Shown: positions 8,385 to 21,119 of the stretch, piece by piece | Position numbering within the stretch: position 1 is the stretch's first letter | Layout: every line of letters starts with the position of its first letter | NCBI RefSeq assembly: GCF_029227915.1 | Contig: NC_079887.1 | Coordinates: forward strand, 10,664,001 to 10,728,000 | Direction of reading: 5' to 3' | DNA: 64,000 nucleotides | From: Hydractinia symbiolongicarpus | Lineage: Eukaryota; Cnidaria; Hydrozoa; Anthoathecata; Hydractiniidae | Notes under the pieces: generated by a model | What the model saw: the letters and a program-made list of their open reading frames with translations, nothing else | Database searches by the model: none | Told to the model about the DNA's origin: nothing | Program-made: the position numbers and the translations under genes

Positions 8385-11259
8385 TTAACATTGTCTACAA
8401 CTTTTCTTACAGTTTACTAACATCCATCTTGGATTGATACGACACTCGCCACGATTTGCCCATTCTTCGCATCTATTATGATTATTATTGCAGTTACCTC
8501 CTAAAAAGAAAGATAACTGTATGCTATGTCCAACGTTGGTAAACACACGCCATAGAAGTGAAGATTTTAATAAGCGCTCAGGATGAATAATTAGTTAGTT
8601 ACGGTACGGTAATCAAAACTCAAAGTAACTAGAAAATTCTTTGTAGAATTCTAAATAAGTCCAACCTCCTGTTCCAGTGCCTCCTGTTCCGGTGCCTCCT
8701 GTTCCTCTGCCGTACAAACTTTGGATACCACTGATATCATCTTGGTGAAGTTTCAAACCAGCTTTGTAGCCATAATACGTAGGCCACATGATTGTTCCGC
8801 TAACACGTGAATGTTGTAAACCCAGGGCGTGTCCAATCTCATGCACAGCTACCCAAAGTAGATCAGTACCTATAAAAACGAAAAAGATAATCAAAATACT
8901 ATTTTTTTTAATTGGTATTTTTTGTTATTTCAAGTTCGGTTGGATCTGCTATCATTGGTTTTTCAGGGACGATCAGTCTGTTAAGCTGATCTTGAGCTAG
9001 ATTGAGTAAACTAAAATCCTTGATAAAAGGGCGTACCGCCACCAGTTTTTAACACACGCGTTATCAGCAAAAAAAATACGACGATTTGTCAACCACCAAA
9101 AAGTTTGCAACTATATTAACCAATGGTTTTGTCACTGATCAGATCACAACTTAAGTCGGGAATATTGGTGTTTATCGCAAAAGTTAAAACCGCGCAAAAG
9201 CTAATACACTTTAGGTAGCTAGTATAGCGATATCATAGCTTAGCGAGACTGCGGGTAACTGAGCTATGTGCACCACTTTTATTATCGCCTATGCTATGAA
9301 AATGTAACCCTTCAGAACTTCGCCACTGTTTTTCAACACTGTACCTCGGTTTCCATTGACTGCCCAATCTTCATACTCATCAAAATGTAGACGACCATTT
9401 TCTGGGAAATACGCATGCGCCAAAACACCTCCACGTCTTCTTTCAAATGGACCATTATCACCATGGTTACCGACATACCAACTATAAATAAAAAGGATCC
9501 AATTAGAACTAAATTGTTTAATAAGAGAAGAACAGAGCTGTGGAAAGAATGGAAACTAAGTGGTTCATGTCTTCTAACTTTTTATGGAGTCGGTCGCTTC
9601 TACCATTTTAATTTTTTTAGTTAAAATGGAACAAACGAAACGAAATTGGAGTAAACACTGCAAGTTAATACTTCTTTTTACCCAATGTTAATGTGTCCAC
9701 GTGATGAAACTTCTCGGAATGTTAACGGTGTCACTGCAGCCCACATATCAAAAGCCTTCTTAATTTCATTCTTGACAACATTCATGGCCAAATCGCGTCC
9801 TAAAAAATATAAGCACGTCGCTTTTACGCAAAACAAAAACGAGGAAATGTACTGTCTTATCATACGTTGTGAGTATTGCGTGTCCGGTTTTTTAATCCGC
9901 AGAATTTAATAGTCGTACAAAAATAGCTCTTCTCAGGGACATCAGTTAACTCCCGGTAACTCCAACACCGGCTAACTGGAACTTTCATGATCTCAAACCA
10001 TCCGCAAAACAAGTTATTATCATATAAAGAAGCTGAAAACGAAGTCTAGGATGAATATTCTTATTTTTGTGAAAAAACATTTTTGCTCACGAAGATTTTA
10101 GACTCAAAAGTTTTGCCTGCTAATTATGCTAATTATGCATGGCATCATGTATTTGATATAAATGATAGGCCTGCTTTATCAAGATATTTCAGTTTGTCCA
10201 GTATCGTGAACATATTTACATAAATATTTACTTATCATTCATGTCAGCAATTGTTTCCCAGCTTTAAACTTATGATGTCGTATTTTCGCATAATTAGCAG
10301 AACGATCTAAATCTCGGAAACTAGTAAGGTGTTTTCGAAGAAATTAACAGTTTCTTGAGATAAACATTTAAACTATTTGAACTGGGTTCAACCAACCTCG
10401 TCCCCACGGTATCTTGTATTTTTTCTGACATCGGGATGGCAATAAGACGATCGACGCCCCGATGGCCTGGGACGAGGATGGAGTTTAACTTGTTTTTTGG
10501 CAAGATGTACGATTTAAGTTCGGATTGTTATAAGATAGTGTATGTATATAGAGAGCACTGGTACCTAAGTTTATTTATTTACCTGTATTCTCGAAATAAT
10601 ACGTCAACTGGGTAGTTCTCCATTTCCCTCGTGTTGCGAAATAAGCGTTGGTACTGACAACGTCAGACATACCGCAACGTGGCTTCGACATCTCATCTTT
10701 GGTTGCAGTGTCCAACACTCCTGTAACTGGTAATTGATGGAATGTTTGGAATTGTTTAATAGCAGTTGCCATGCCGTCTCCACCATCGAATGCAAATGGA
10801 TTGTAATAACCATATTTGGTCAGATAATCCTAAAGTAGACACAGCGGATAGTACTTTGAAGTCGTTACTCCGTGGACAAATAATAGTAAATTACATGACA
10901 GGGGTTACGAAGTAAAGCTGGGACGCAACTATTATAAAAAGACAAAATTATGTTTTAAAATTTCTCGGTTTATAAATTAATAATGATAATGATAACAAAA
11001 TATATGAAAATAAAATAAACACATAATATTTGACAATTTGCAACATAATATCGTGGATACACGGAATTAAATTTTGCTCTTAAAACCCTAATGTAATTTT
11101 GAATTTTTACAGGAAGATACTTTCGCAGGAAGAACCCGCGAAACTTTTTAACTGCACAAACTCCTGATATCAAAGTAGACAAATCACCTTTGCATCATCT
11201 CCTTTGACGTCAAAGATGGCGACCAACGCAACAACAAAAACTACTTTGAAGATAGCCAT
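8385..11259 (-). CDS. Secreted matrix metalloproteinase with C-terminal ShKT domain
   Basis: Six minus-strand exons (11259-11188, 10829-10583, 9799-9682, 9481-9345, 8869-8666, 8500-8385) keep phase and give 297 residues. Residues 1-20 are a signal peptide. A peptidoglycan-binding-type prodomain ([15 protein letters not shown]) ends in the cysteine switch PRCGMSD, Cys76. The catalytic domain has VTPLTFREV, the HGD...LAHAYFP structural-metal region, [11 protein letters not shown] (zinc His201, His205, His211; Glu202) and the Met-turn TIMW (Met219). A Gly/Thr linker leads to an ShKT module with all six cysteines (263, 270, 279, 290, 294, 297). There is no hemopexin domain. It should be a secreted zymogen cleaving matrix or secreted proteins. 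The last donor (GAG|GTTGGA) is weak; reading through it adds 16 residues and stops at 8613. Confidence 0.9.
10393..10480. mobile_element. 88-bp foldback MITE (CCTCGTCCCC family)
   Basis: Ends are CAACCTCGTCCCCACGG and, on the other strand, CATCCTCGTCCCAGGCC. A second nested pair, CATCGGG/CCCGATG, lies inside, so the whole unit folds on itself. Flanks GGGTTCAAC and GAGTTTAAC are a plausible 9-base target duplication with two differences. The termini match the 1.8-kb element at 56120-57940. It sits in the intron between the second and third metalloproteinase exons. Confidence 0.65.
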
Positions 11260-11311
11260 TATCTTCCAGGTACCGTTTTATCTGAAAATAACTAAGTGTT
11301 AAATTTCGTGG

Positions 11312-11317
11312 TATATA
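11312..11317 (-). promoter_or_regulatory. Possible TATA box of the metalloproteinase gene
   Basis: TATATA about 55 bases upstream of the ATG on the gene strand. Confidence 0.3.
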
Positions 11318-11329
11318 TTAGTAAAATTA

Positions 11330-14300
11330 GAGCTGGAAACGAAATATAAATATAAGATGTAGAATTTTTTTTGTCTTTAAATGTAATTAGTGAATATTCT
11401 GTGTCAACAGATTAGTAATAAAAAATGGCTAATTTGATTATTTGTAACCCGTTTCGAATGTTTTTGTTGATTCAGGATACCACGCTAAACAAATTATATT
11501 CACGTTAAATTAAAATATTTTTTTAATTTTTTGTTGTTTTTTTAGTTATGTTTGTATCTAAAAAACAATTTTGCAAATAATAACAATAGAAATAAACGCA
11601 TTTTCGTGATTTTCAGCAATGTGTTTAAATAATGTGTTTAAATTGTAAATAATTTCGATAAATTTTAATTAACGTTCGATTTAAACTCAGTTATCCAAAC
11701 TATTTTGATCATTTAACTTTCATACCTGTGACCTCGTATTTTTTGTATAAGAGGAAATCAGAAGAAAAAGAAAAGATTATTACCAGCTTTTTTTAACATT
11801 GCGAAGGTTTCTCTCAAAATTCTTTCCACATGCAATAATTGTCTGATTGGGCAGATAAAATTATTCGCGCTTATTTGTTCCCGCGCAATGTCGATTTCTT
11901 CTTGACAACAACGGGTTTAATTTAAAATGTCTTAGACAAAAAGAAGCAGAGACAAAATGAAACGATTATAACACAGATTCGTCAGATTACAGCCCATAAT
12001 ATGTCAGTTGTGGTTTTATAAGAAAACTCTATAGCTTTTGTTTTTGGATTTTATCTAGCACACGATTGGTATTTAAATGTGATTTACAAGGAAAAAGGAT
12101 GAAAAAGTTGCTAAAACCTAACTTCAGTATGCGCTGTCCTTAGTAGAACTAAAAGCCCGGGAAGAAGTGACTAATCTTGAGAGTCGGTGTATGTTTCCTT
12201 CGGCTAAACGTTTTCTACGGCAAACTCCTAATTATAATTTTCGGGTTAATAGAAAACATAGAGTATTCCAGCGTTTCGGGGTAGCGGTTAGGTTATGTTT
12301 TTTTGTTTGCGAAGCGTATATTTTGTAAATATACATTAGGGTTCAGCTTTAGTGCAACACAACAACTTTTACCTCGCTTAACAAACCGAACTTCCCTATT
12401 TTATTCTCTATTTTATTTTTTGTTTCTCAACGCATAGCTCCGCCATATTTAGTTTTTAAAAAATAATTTGCAGACGAGATGCCTCTTGCCAATTAAGAAA
12501 AGATAACAAAAGAAAATATCCAGCTTTAGTTGTGGAAAGCGGCTAACTATTGGTGACTAAAACTTCCTCTGACTACCTAAAAAGTTTAGGTTACCTTCAA
12601 TCTTACTATTTTCTCAGAACATGTTTTTGGGACAGTTACCATTATGAATTAACGGGATTGGTTTGCACGTGAATGCGAAATGTTTCCTAAGTTATTTCCT
12701 AAGTTATTACCCTTTTTAAAAACCTATTTGGGACAACACAGAGGTGAGCATTTTGCTCGGAATCACATAAAAGTGACCGGGGGAAGGGTGATAATTTTAA
12801 GACTACCACTTAAATTCAGAAAGGACAAACGCTGTCTATGGCTATGTAATTTGGCACAGTAGCTAACCAAAAAAGAAGTGATTTGACTTAATGCTGACGT
12901 CAATTAATTTATGCTGATGGCATCATTTTTTTCCAAAAAACTTTTTTAATTCTTTCAGACACTTTCACTGTTTTCATATTTGCCCATTTCACCTTTAATA
13001 CGTCCAGGACAAGTATATTTAAATCAAAAGAAATGTCTCTTTATGTAAATCTATGTTATATCCAGCTCCGATAAAATGTAAAAACAAAACAAGGGCTATA
13101 AAAATAAACAGATAGAGGTGGAAACATTACTTCGGATAAAATAAAATAAAATAAAATTAGGGTTAAAATTCCGTATTAGTGTTGTTAGAATATACGAGAC
13201 TCATGTTGTCTATAAATGTAGCTTATTGTATAAAAAAAGTTTATAGAAACTGAAGTTTCCATTTACATTGAAATAAAGAGTGACAAAAAGGTTTTGGAAT
13301 TTACTTCAAGTATTCGTGTTACAAAAAATGCACTGTCACTGAAAACTTTTTGTGATCACCATATCTCTTTTGCAAATCTTATAGTCAAATCATATCGCTT
13401 CTATTCCAGACAAATGACTTGCAAAAAAATATCTTTCATGATGATCAATAAATACAAGCAAATGTTAACAATGGACATTCTTATTGTTGGTGATTAAAGA
13501 TTAATCTGTGGAAAGAAAAACTGATTAGTCGGAGGTAAACGGATCAGATTAAATTTTGGACAGATAAGCAAAATACAACGTCATCAGTGGATTGTGTCCA
13601 TAAGATGAGACAATTCACTAATAATTCAAAAGTGCTAGCTAATAGCGATGACTTGCTAGTTTCACAAAAGTTTGCAAAGCTTTGCGGATTTTGGAACGTT
13701 GTTAAAAAGCAGGACCATATGGGGAAAACTGGCTATTGTTGGAATTTATAAGGATTTGTTTAAGCCATAAGATCCAAAGGAACTAAAGTTTTTATTTTTT
13801 TTTAAAACCATATTTTACTATTTTTAAGAAAATATTTTGTTTTTTAAACAGATTTAGTTGACTTAGTGGTCTCTTGTTTAAATTTGTGCCTACAGGAATG
13901 AATTGTGTTTATTCTGAACACAAAACATTACGTCAGTGGCCTATTTCAAAAATTCTAATTCGCCTACTTGTTTGATTCCAGGTCTGTCTTCAAAACTTCT
14001 CATCTCCCTGATAGCATTTCTCAACCTTGACCTAAGGACCACCGGTATAATAAAGACACAAAGAGCCCTGCATTCGAGGCAGGATATTTATCACATTTTC
14101 ACCAATGTTCAAAACACAGTCTTAATTCGGCAACAAATCAAAAATAATAATTTATACATTTAGAATTGTTTCTTTGTCCATTTAGAAGGATTCAAGAGAT
14201 CCAGGGGTTATTCTCTTTAACTAAATTTGGGAAAAATGAGAAATGGAAGAGTAAGGTGGGGGAAAAGACAGACACTGTATCGTAATGAATGTTTTTTGGC

Positions 14301-14485
14301 AAAGCACTTGTATTGCTTACTACTTACCCACTTGCTATTGTTCTATGCTCAAGCTGAAAACACTTTCTCTTCTTCATTTTCGCACCATTTTAGAAGTAAA
14401 GCTGTCTTATGTGAGAACTTTAATTTCAATACGCATCATTTTAGAAGTTAACATGCCGAGCAATAGCTTTTTAAACAGAAAATAT
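11330..14485. repeat. Dispersed repeat, left copy (12.09-14.48 kb), with preceding spacer
   Basis: Blocks at about 12095-12500, 13180-13650 and 14285-14485 match 19140-19560, 19600-20055 and 20060-20372 in the same order and orientation, at visibly high similarity (for example the CTCAACGCATAGCTCCGCCA and ATTTCAATACGCA words). The left copy is longer, with extra sequence between blocks. Open frames here (12680, 13294, 13936, 14227) show no coding character. 11330-12090 holds nothing recognisable. Confidence 0.7.
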
Positions 14486-17400
14486 ATTGGACAGCTATTC
14501 ACAGAACTTCACCTCCTTTTATCACTGAGACTGATGGGATCACATTTCCAAGACGTCTTATTGGAGACTCTATGCCGGTCTTCTGTAAGGTAAGACCTGG
14601 ATGGCAAAATTTTTCTAACGATTTTTTAACAAAATTTAACTAACACTTGATTAAACTTATGCGTTACGTTAATATGCTCGTAAGCCTGTGAAAGAATCAA
14701 CGAGTCTGTTGGCCTTTAACCTTTCGCCTATCGTATTTATTTCCAGCATCGCTATTTCGTGCATCCGTTACACAAAGTGGCAATCAGCTACTATTTTGGT
14801 ATTATCCTTATAGAGAGACTGCTTTGAGCACCATACACACATTATATAAATATTGAAATCAAAAGAAAAAAAATTACAATTTGTATACACTTAAGCAAAC
14901 AATTTATCACCAATACTTTTATGAGCAACTCTATTAAAACCTGCAAAATTTCGAAACAATTTTTGTACCAGCTATATTAAATGCAAGGGGGAAATTATTT
15001 TTGGTTACGGCTTTAAAAGTACATTGCTATACCGAGTTTCAATCGATTGCGACATGTATTTTTGTGTTCTCTAACATAATTCTTTTCTTTATTTTCTTTT
15101 CTTTTATGGAAGAGATCCTCTTTCCCTAACTTTAAACCGAGCATTTTTTAGGCTGTGTATGAAGTAAAAAATTGGCAATAAATCCATTAATTAGTGGTGA
15201 AATCAGAATTCTTTGAAGGGATTTTTAATAATTTTTAAAACTTTGGCAGCCGTTCAAACAACATCTGTAGCTCGAGGAAACCTTTAAGCAAATCAAACTG
15301 CAAGTCGGAAGTTTGGAATAATAACTAACATCTGGTTTAATAATAGCTAGCTCTTGTTTTCTTTGCAACTTTATGCACACTCAATCACATGACGCACTTT
15401 TCATTGTTTAGAAAGTGGAATACAACAAGAACTTCCCAACACTAGCTAACCCTACTGTGATTATATCAGCTACCACACCCACTTCTTCATCGTCTATCTA
15501 CTCCAACAATGATGTTGCAGCTTGGATAGAGGTAGGGTTAATTCGTACATGCAGCTATACTGTGTTACAGCCATCAACAAGGTTCTTATGCAACCTTTGC
15601 TTATGTATTTGACTGTTATCACTTGCTTTCTCTAGTACACTGGTACAGTTTACATGAAATTCTGTTACAAAGCAATCCAAAACAATCAATTTACTGAACA
15701 AGTTAAAGTATCGTACACAGTTATTCCAGGTAATTCCTTTTTTTTTTTACCTGTACTTCCTCGTACTTTTGTAATCTTCATAACCTTAAATTTGCTTTAG
15801 ATGAAAACGGAATGCTTCGATTGTTCCTTGCACAACTTTAAAATTTGAGATTTATTTAATAGTACCAGTTTCAAAACAATGTTGTATTTATATACAAACT
15901 TCACTTTGTCGCAATTGGAAATATGTAATCATATGTTCCCTTCCTTTATGTGTTATTTAATTAGTTTCAATCAAATTTCTCACAAATTAGAATTTACCAA
16001 GCTTGTGTATTTTAGCATTATGTGAACCTGGTTGGACTTATGTAAAGGGGAACTGTTACAAACCAATGGATGGTTGTCAGGCATACAATACAGCCGAACA
16101 ACAATGTAACAGCATCTCTGCAGCACTACCTACCGTCGAAGGATCTGCGGAAGCGTACTTCTTAGAACAAACTTCCGCCTCTAATAAGACATGGATTGGA
16201 TTAACAGATGTTCAAAGTAAAGGAAAATGGACATGGAGTAGTGGATCAATGTCTGCGTATCAAAAGTGGTTACCAAATTAATCAAACGGAAGTGCGCAAG
16301 AGAATTGTGCTGTTGTAGATGGAACAAGTAATGTTGCTGGCTGGGATGATGTATCATGTACAGAATGTGCAAATATCCAATGCGAAAAAGGTATCGCCAA
16401 AGTGCTTTTCTATACCAGTGTTAATATTTACATTTGTGTTTAATAGTTGCGAAAACCACATGACCTTTCGCGTTTCTTAAAAGCTGGCAGAGCGTGGTTA
16501 ACATTAAAAAAACCTTTTTCTCATTGTCACCTTTTCATTGGCTGTTTTTTAAGGTGCAAATTTAAAAGAAAGATCTTGTGCTCACTTATGCTTAAATGAA
16601 GGTTCTTGCATACAAACAGGAACCAATCAATACCAGTGTATTTGTCCAACAGGTTTTGGAGGGAAAAGATGCGATATTGACTGTAAGTACTTGCTTAAAA
16701 TTAAGACACTATTTGTTTAATATTATATAGAACTAACCAGGATCCTTGTCGTTACGCACCAGATGTAGCGTTTTGCTAACCCAGTGATGCATATTTTACT
16801 TGAAGAACTATAAGCAGCCATATTGAAGACAGAATACAGCTACTTCATAAAAGCTAGATGTTAGCCCGTGAAAAAATCCACGGAGTTCGCTCATTGTAGA
16901 CATACTTCCATTCCAGACATTTTCATGCATCTAAAGATTCGCTCTAAAGATTCGCTTGTTTGCAGGAAGTAGTAAAAGTCATAAAATACAGTTATCATTA
17001 CAGGGCTGAGCTGACATAAATAAAATACATTTCAGTCAAAACGATTGTCAACAGTGTTGACTTTTTATTTAAACATCTTCAAATGAGAACACACCTAACT
17101 GGAATTAGTAACACCAGTAACATGCGTTACTCTGTGTATTTCCAAATACCATGAAAGGCGGAAAATATCTTCAGCTTTAAACTACGTGTTGGGTTCTACT
17201 GTCTATCGGATTACTTTATCCGACTTAATTTCTGTTTTTTAGTATTAACCATTACCGAATGCTATAACTACACACTGCATCAAGAATCATGGAGGCTATA
17301 CGAGCTGGATAACAACAGTAACGACCAAACTAATCAAAGTTCATGCGATGCTAGAAATTTGAAATACGGCTGGCATAGATTTGATGTTGGAATTGGCACA

Positions 17401-17643
17401 AAGATACTAAGCAACTGGATTAACGCTCCAAATCATTGTGGAACAAGAAGCCCTGGTTGGTTGCAGGGTCCTCACCCTGAAGTAGATGATGATATTGTGT
17501 CACAAAACCTTCGGTATTACAAACACTATTGTGGAGACAAACACGGAGAAGTTCTTGTGCGAAATTGTGGAAATTTTTACACCTATCGTTTTGTTAATAT
17601 TCCATATTGGTCATGCCAATTTGGAATATGTTTGACAACATAA
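14486..17643 (+). pseudogene. Broken duplicate of the tail of the large lectin gene
   Basis: Six exon copies (14486-14589, 15412-15531, 15636-15729, 16016-16390, 16554-16682, 17243-17643) match the last six exons of the gene at 24-41 kb (37055-40780). Five have exactly the same lengths and phases; the first is one base shorter. They would encode part of an H-lectin unit, a C-type lectin, an EGF module and a D8C module. Three lesions show decay. The homology starts at the first exon's acceptor, which is missing together with all upstream exons. CAA is TAA at 16279-16281 inside the C-type lectin exon. One D8C cysteine is Trp (SNW for SNC near 17412). The EGF and D8C exons are otherwise intact, so decay may be recent. 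A poly(A) signal remains at 17713. Confidence 0.85.
16849..16920 (+). repeat. GCCCGTGG hairpin repeat, partial copy
   Basis: TTAGCCCGTGAAAAAATCCACGGAGTTCG-like segment with a short perfect stem. Its paralogue at 40130-40200 is in the same duplicated intron. Confidence 0.5.
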
Positions 17644-17712
17644 ATGAAATATTCTTTACATTATTGTTGTTGTAGTTATTATATAGGTCTTTTATTTTCT
17701 ACTTATTCTAGA

Positions 17713-17718
17713 AATAAA
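17713..17718 (+). promoter_or_regulatory. Poly(A) signal kept in the duplicate
   Basis: AATAAA in the position equivalent to 40848 in the intact gene. Confidence 0.5.
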
Positions 17719-18029
17719 TAATTTTGCGAATTATTTATCTATTCTAAGAGATTTTTTAGTGTTTAACTTTTTTTCTTAATAAGTTCTGTCAGCTACTTTA
17801 ACAGACCTCTTTTTCATATCTCTCCATGCCAACAATAACAATACCAAAAAAGTAATTTGTTTTATTTTTACCTTCTAACTTTAGTAGGTATTCTCATTTG
17901 CTAAACGTGAAACGACCGTGCAAAATGTATCTGTTAAACTAAGTCTGTACTATCCCACCATTTAGATCTGAGTCAAAACACGGTAACATACTTGTTATGA
18001 CAAAATAAATTTCGTGCACAGCTACTGGA

Positions 18030-19130
18030 AAGGTTGTAAGATAGCAAAATAGACTAGCGTATACTGGGTCAGTTAAACGATTGCTAACTGGGACCATATT
18101 TCTCGGTCAGTTGAAATATCTTACTAAATTCAAACAAAAATACTTTGCTAAATTGGAACTTTCACTTAGTGAGAAAAATTTCTCCTATCAACCATAGAAC
18201 TTTCATTAAGTGTGACTTCAATGCAATGTAGAGACAAAGAAAGTACAAATTAGAACACATTGCATTTAAAAGGAATTTAAACACATTTTTAAATAAATTG
18301 TGGTTGGTACAGGCTTGTTCCCTTCTCCCTAAACGCAATTTTCTTTTAAAAACGTTTTTTAGACAAAGTTCCACTTATAAATTGGTTGGGTTAATTAAAT
18401 AATTGGCTAAGTAGGTCCGATTTTTTAGCCACAAAGTCCCAATTAACACGATTATAATGCATGTCAAAAAGTTATTGCTTTAAACTTTAGTTCTCGTGCT
18501 TGTAATAAAACCTGGAAGAAATGTGAAGTAACTTGTTTGTATTATCTTTACCACCTGGGAATTAGCCAAAAAGAGCTTTTAATATAACCAACGCAGAGCT
18601 TGAACATTTTTATTCTGGCATCATTCAATAAATCAGCTAAACAAGTTTACGCGTTTAAATGCCAGCTGTTTTAGCAACAATCTGAATCGCATCTGCAATG
18701 ACTTTTGAAATCTAATCTTCTGGTTTGAAATATAGAATCAATTATTTATTAAAAATAGTCGATAAACCCCGTGCAAAATTCACTTAGGTAGAAGAACAAT
18801 GGAAAAAGAAGTGTAATTTGAATTTTGATGACGTCAGCAGCCCATCCGCACACAAAAAATTTAGAACCTTGTTTTCACGTAGCGTCTATTGTGTAGCGCT
18901 TAAAACGGTTAATGAGATATAAGGGTAGAAATGGTTAATGAGATGAGTTAATGAGTCAGCAAAGACCCGCCAAAACACAAAACATTTTTTTTTAGAAATT
19001 TTTATACCTGTGGTCTTCATCGTATAGAATTTAAAATGCTGATGAAGAAAATTTATAGGATCATGTATCTTTGACTGCAAAGATATTGAGGTTGAAAGAT
19101 TAATTTTTAAAAGTGATTTACGATGTTGTG
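18030..19130. other. Spacer after the duplicated tail
   Basis: Similarity with the sequence 3' of the large gene (about 40990-41180) fades near 18030. Beyond it I see nothing recognisable until the right copy of the dispersed repeat. Confidence 0.4.
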
Positions 19131-19134
19131 TATT

Positions 19135-20372
19135 TTCCAAGGAAAACGGAAGAAAAAGTTGCTAAAACCTAACTAACGTATGCACTGGGTACCTTAGCAA
19201 GACTAAAAGCCCCTGAAAAAGGGACTAATCTTAAGAGTCAGTGTCTAATGTTTCCTCCGGCTAAAAGTTTTCCACGACAAACTCTAAATAATAATTTTCG
19301 GATTAATTAAAAACGTGGGGTACCCCAATTGGGATAGCGTTTTGGAGTAGTGGCTTGGCTGGGTTTTTTTAATAATCAAAGCGTATATTTTGCAAATGCA
19401 TATTACAAATACAAATTTACTGCAATGTAACTGCTCGCTTAACAAACCGAATCTCTCTATTTTTGATAAAAACACATTTCACCTTTACTTCTTGTTTCTC
19501 AACGCATAGCTCCGCCATATTCAATTTTTAAAAAAAAATTTGCAAACCAAATAGGTAGAGAAACCTATTTTAGGAGGTATGATAAAAGAACGGTTAAGTT
19601 TCTATTGTTGTTGTTAAAATATTCGAGGCTCGTGTTGTGTATGAGATGTAGGTTAAAATTGAAGGTTGAAATGTTTCCTTTTATATTGAAATAAAGATTG
19701 ACAAAAATGTTTTGCAAGATTTCAAGTAATCGGTGGAACACCAAATGCACTGTTACTGAAAACTTTTTATAATCACTATATCTTGTATTTAAATCTTGTC
19801 TTAAAGTCAAATCATATCGCTTCTATTTCAGACAAATGACTTGCGAAAAAATATCTTTCATGATGATCAATATACATACAAATGTTAACAATGGACATTC
19901 TTATTGTTGATTAAAGATTAATCTGAGGAGATGAAACAGATCAGATTAAATTTGGGACAAATGAGCAAAATGTAACGGTGAATCAGTGAATTGTGACAAT
20001 ACGATAAGACAATTCAATAATTATTACAAAAATATTGGCTAATACCGATGACTGTATTGGATGTTTTGTCCAGCTTATTACTTACCCAGTTACTATTTTG
20101 CTCAAGCTGAAAACACTTTCTCTTCTTCATTTTCAGAGTGAATGGTATTGGTGGTCAACATAGGACTGTGTTTTACGAGTGTAATATATGGTCGCGCTAG
20201 CAAACAAGCTTGTGAATGATATATTGTTTATTCTGTCCGCCGGTTTAAACTCAGGGTTTCCTCTGAAAATTTCATTTCAATCTAAGCCGTCTTATGTGAG
20301 AACTTTAATTTCAATACGCACCATTTTAGAAGTTAACATGCCGAGCAATAGCTTTTCAAACAGAAAATATAA
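19135..20372. repeat. Dispersed repeat, right copy
   Basis: Compact 1.24-kb version of the 12.09-14.48 kb repeat in direct orientation. Both copies end at the same word, AAACAGAAAATATA. In the left copy the duplicated gene tail begins right there; in the right copy LINE-like sequence follows. Confidence 0.7.
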
Positions 20373-20419
20373 ACTGCGGGTGTATTTATCAACCTTTCAA
20401 TAACTTTTGATATTACCAG

Positions 20420-21110
20420 AACTGAAAATCGGAGATATCAGAATCTCAAGTTAAACAGAAACTAAATTTCTTGAACTTACTTGATGAGAACCTTACCTTG
20501 CGAAGACACATTAAAACTGTATGCCTCAAGGTTTCAAAATCTGTTGGTGTTCTTTATTACAATCTATAAAACATTAAATATTTTTCGGATAAATACTCCA
20601 GAACGTATGTTTTATTGATAAATTGAAAGGAAAATTTTACCATCAATAATTTCTGATAACCAAATATGGAAAATTGTTTAGTCAAGCTTACGGAGAAAAA
20701 GAGTAAATATTCAACGAGGTCAGTTGGTCAGTACTATCAATCATCATCATCATCATTCATTATTCTCGGCTTAACGTCTGATCTAGACTGTGTTAGATCT
20801 AAACTCAACCTCCTCTGTATCAAGTCTGTCCTTATAACCTCCTGCCAAGTCTTTCTCGGTCTGCATACAGGAAATTTACTCGGTCTCGGTCTGCATACAG
20901 AAAATCATACAGGAAAACTAAGACCAGTCAGTTCTCAATTTCACATCGTGATCCTCTTATCTGGAATAATAAACACAACATTTATAACTCTCTTCTTAAT
21001 AATTAAAATAATGTTATTTTATTTGTCCGTACATATTTTTAACATGAGCAATCTTTCCAAGCATTACATTATTCAAACAGGTTCTCAATGATAAGACTAG
21101 CTTTCTGTCT
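20420..21110 (+). mobile_element. LINE (non-LTR retrotransposon) reverse-transcriptase debris
   Basis: Around 20480-20570 one frame reads LDENLTLRRHIKTVCLKVSK followed by SVGVLYYNL, the thumb-region pattern of CR1/Jockey-type reverse transcriptases. At about 20915-20970 another frame reads SQFSISHRDPLIWN, like the C-terminal tail of such polyproteins. Stops and frameshifts are frequent. A CAT-repeat-bounded block at 20740-20870 looks like an inserted LINE 3' tail in the opposite orientation. Confidence 0.5.
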
Positions 21111-21119
21111 TTTGTGAGT

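Noticed and set aside
14285..14593. 102-codon frame overlapping the first duplicated exon
   Set aside because: It reads the exon in the wrong frame; the homologous frame matches exon 21 at 37055-37159.
20666..21091. 141-codon plus-strand frame
   Set aside because: Runs through LINE debris and a CAT-repeat tail in mixed frames; no coherent domain.
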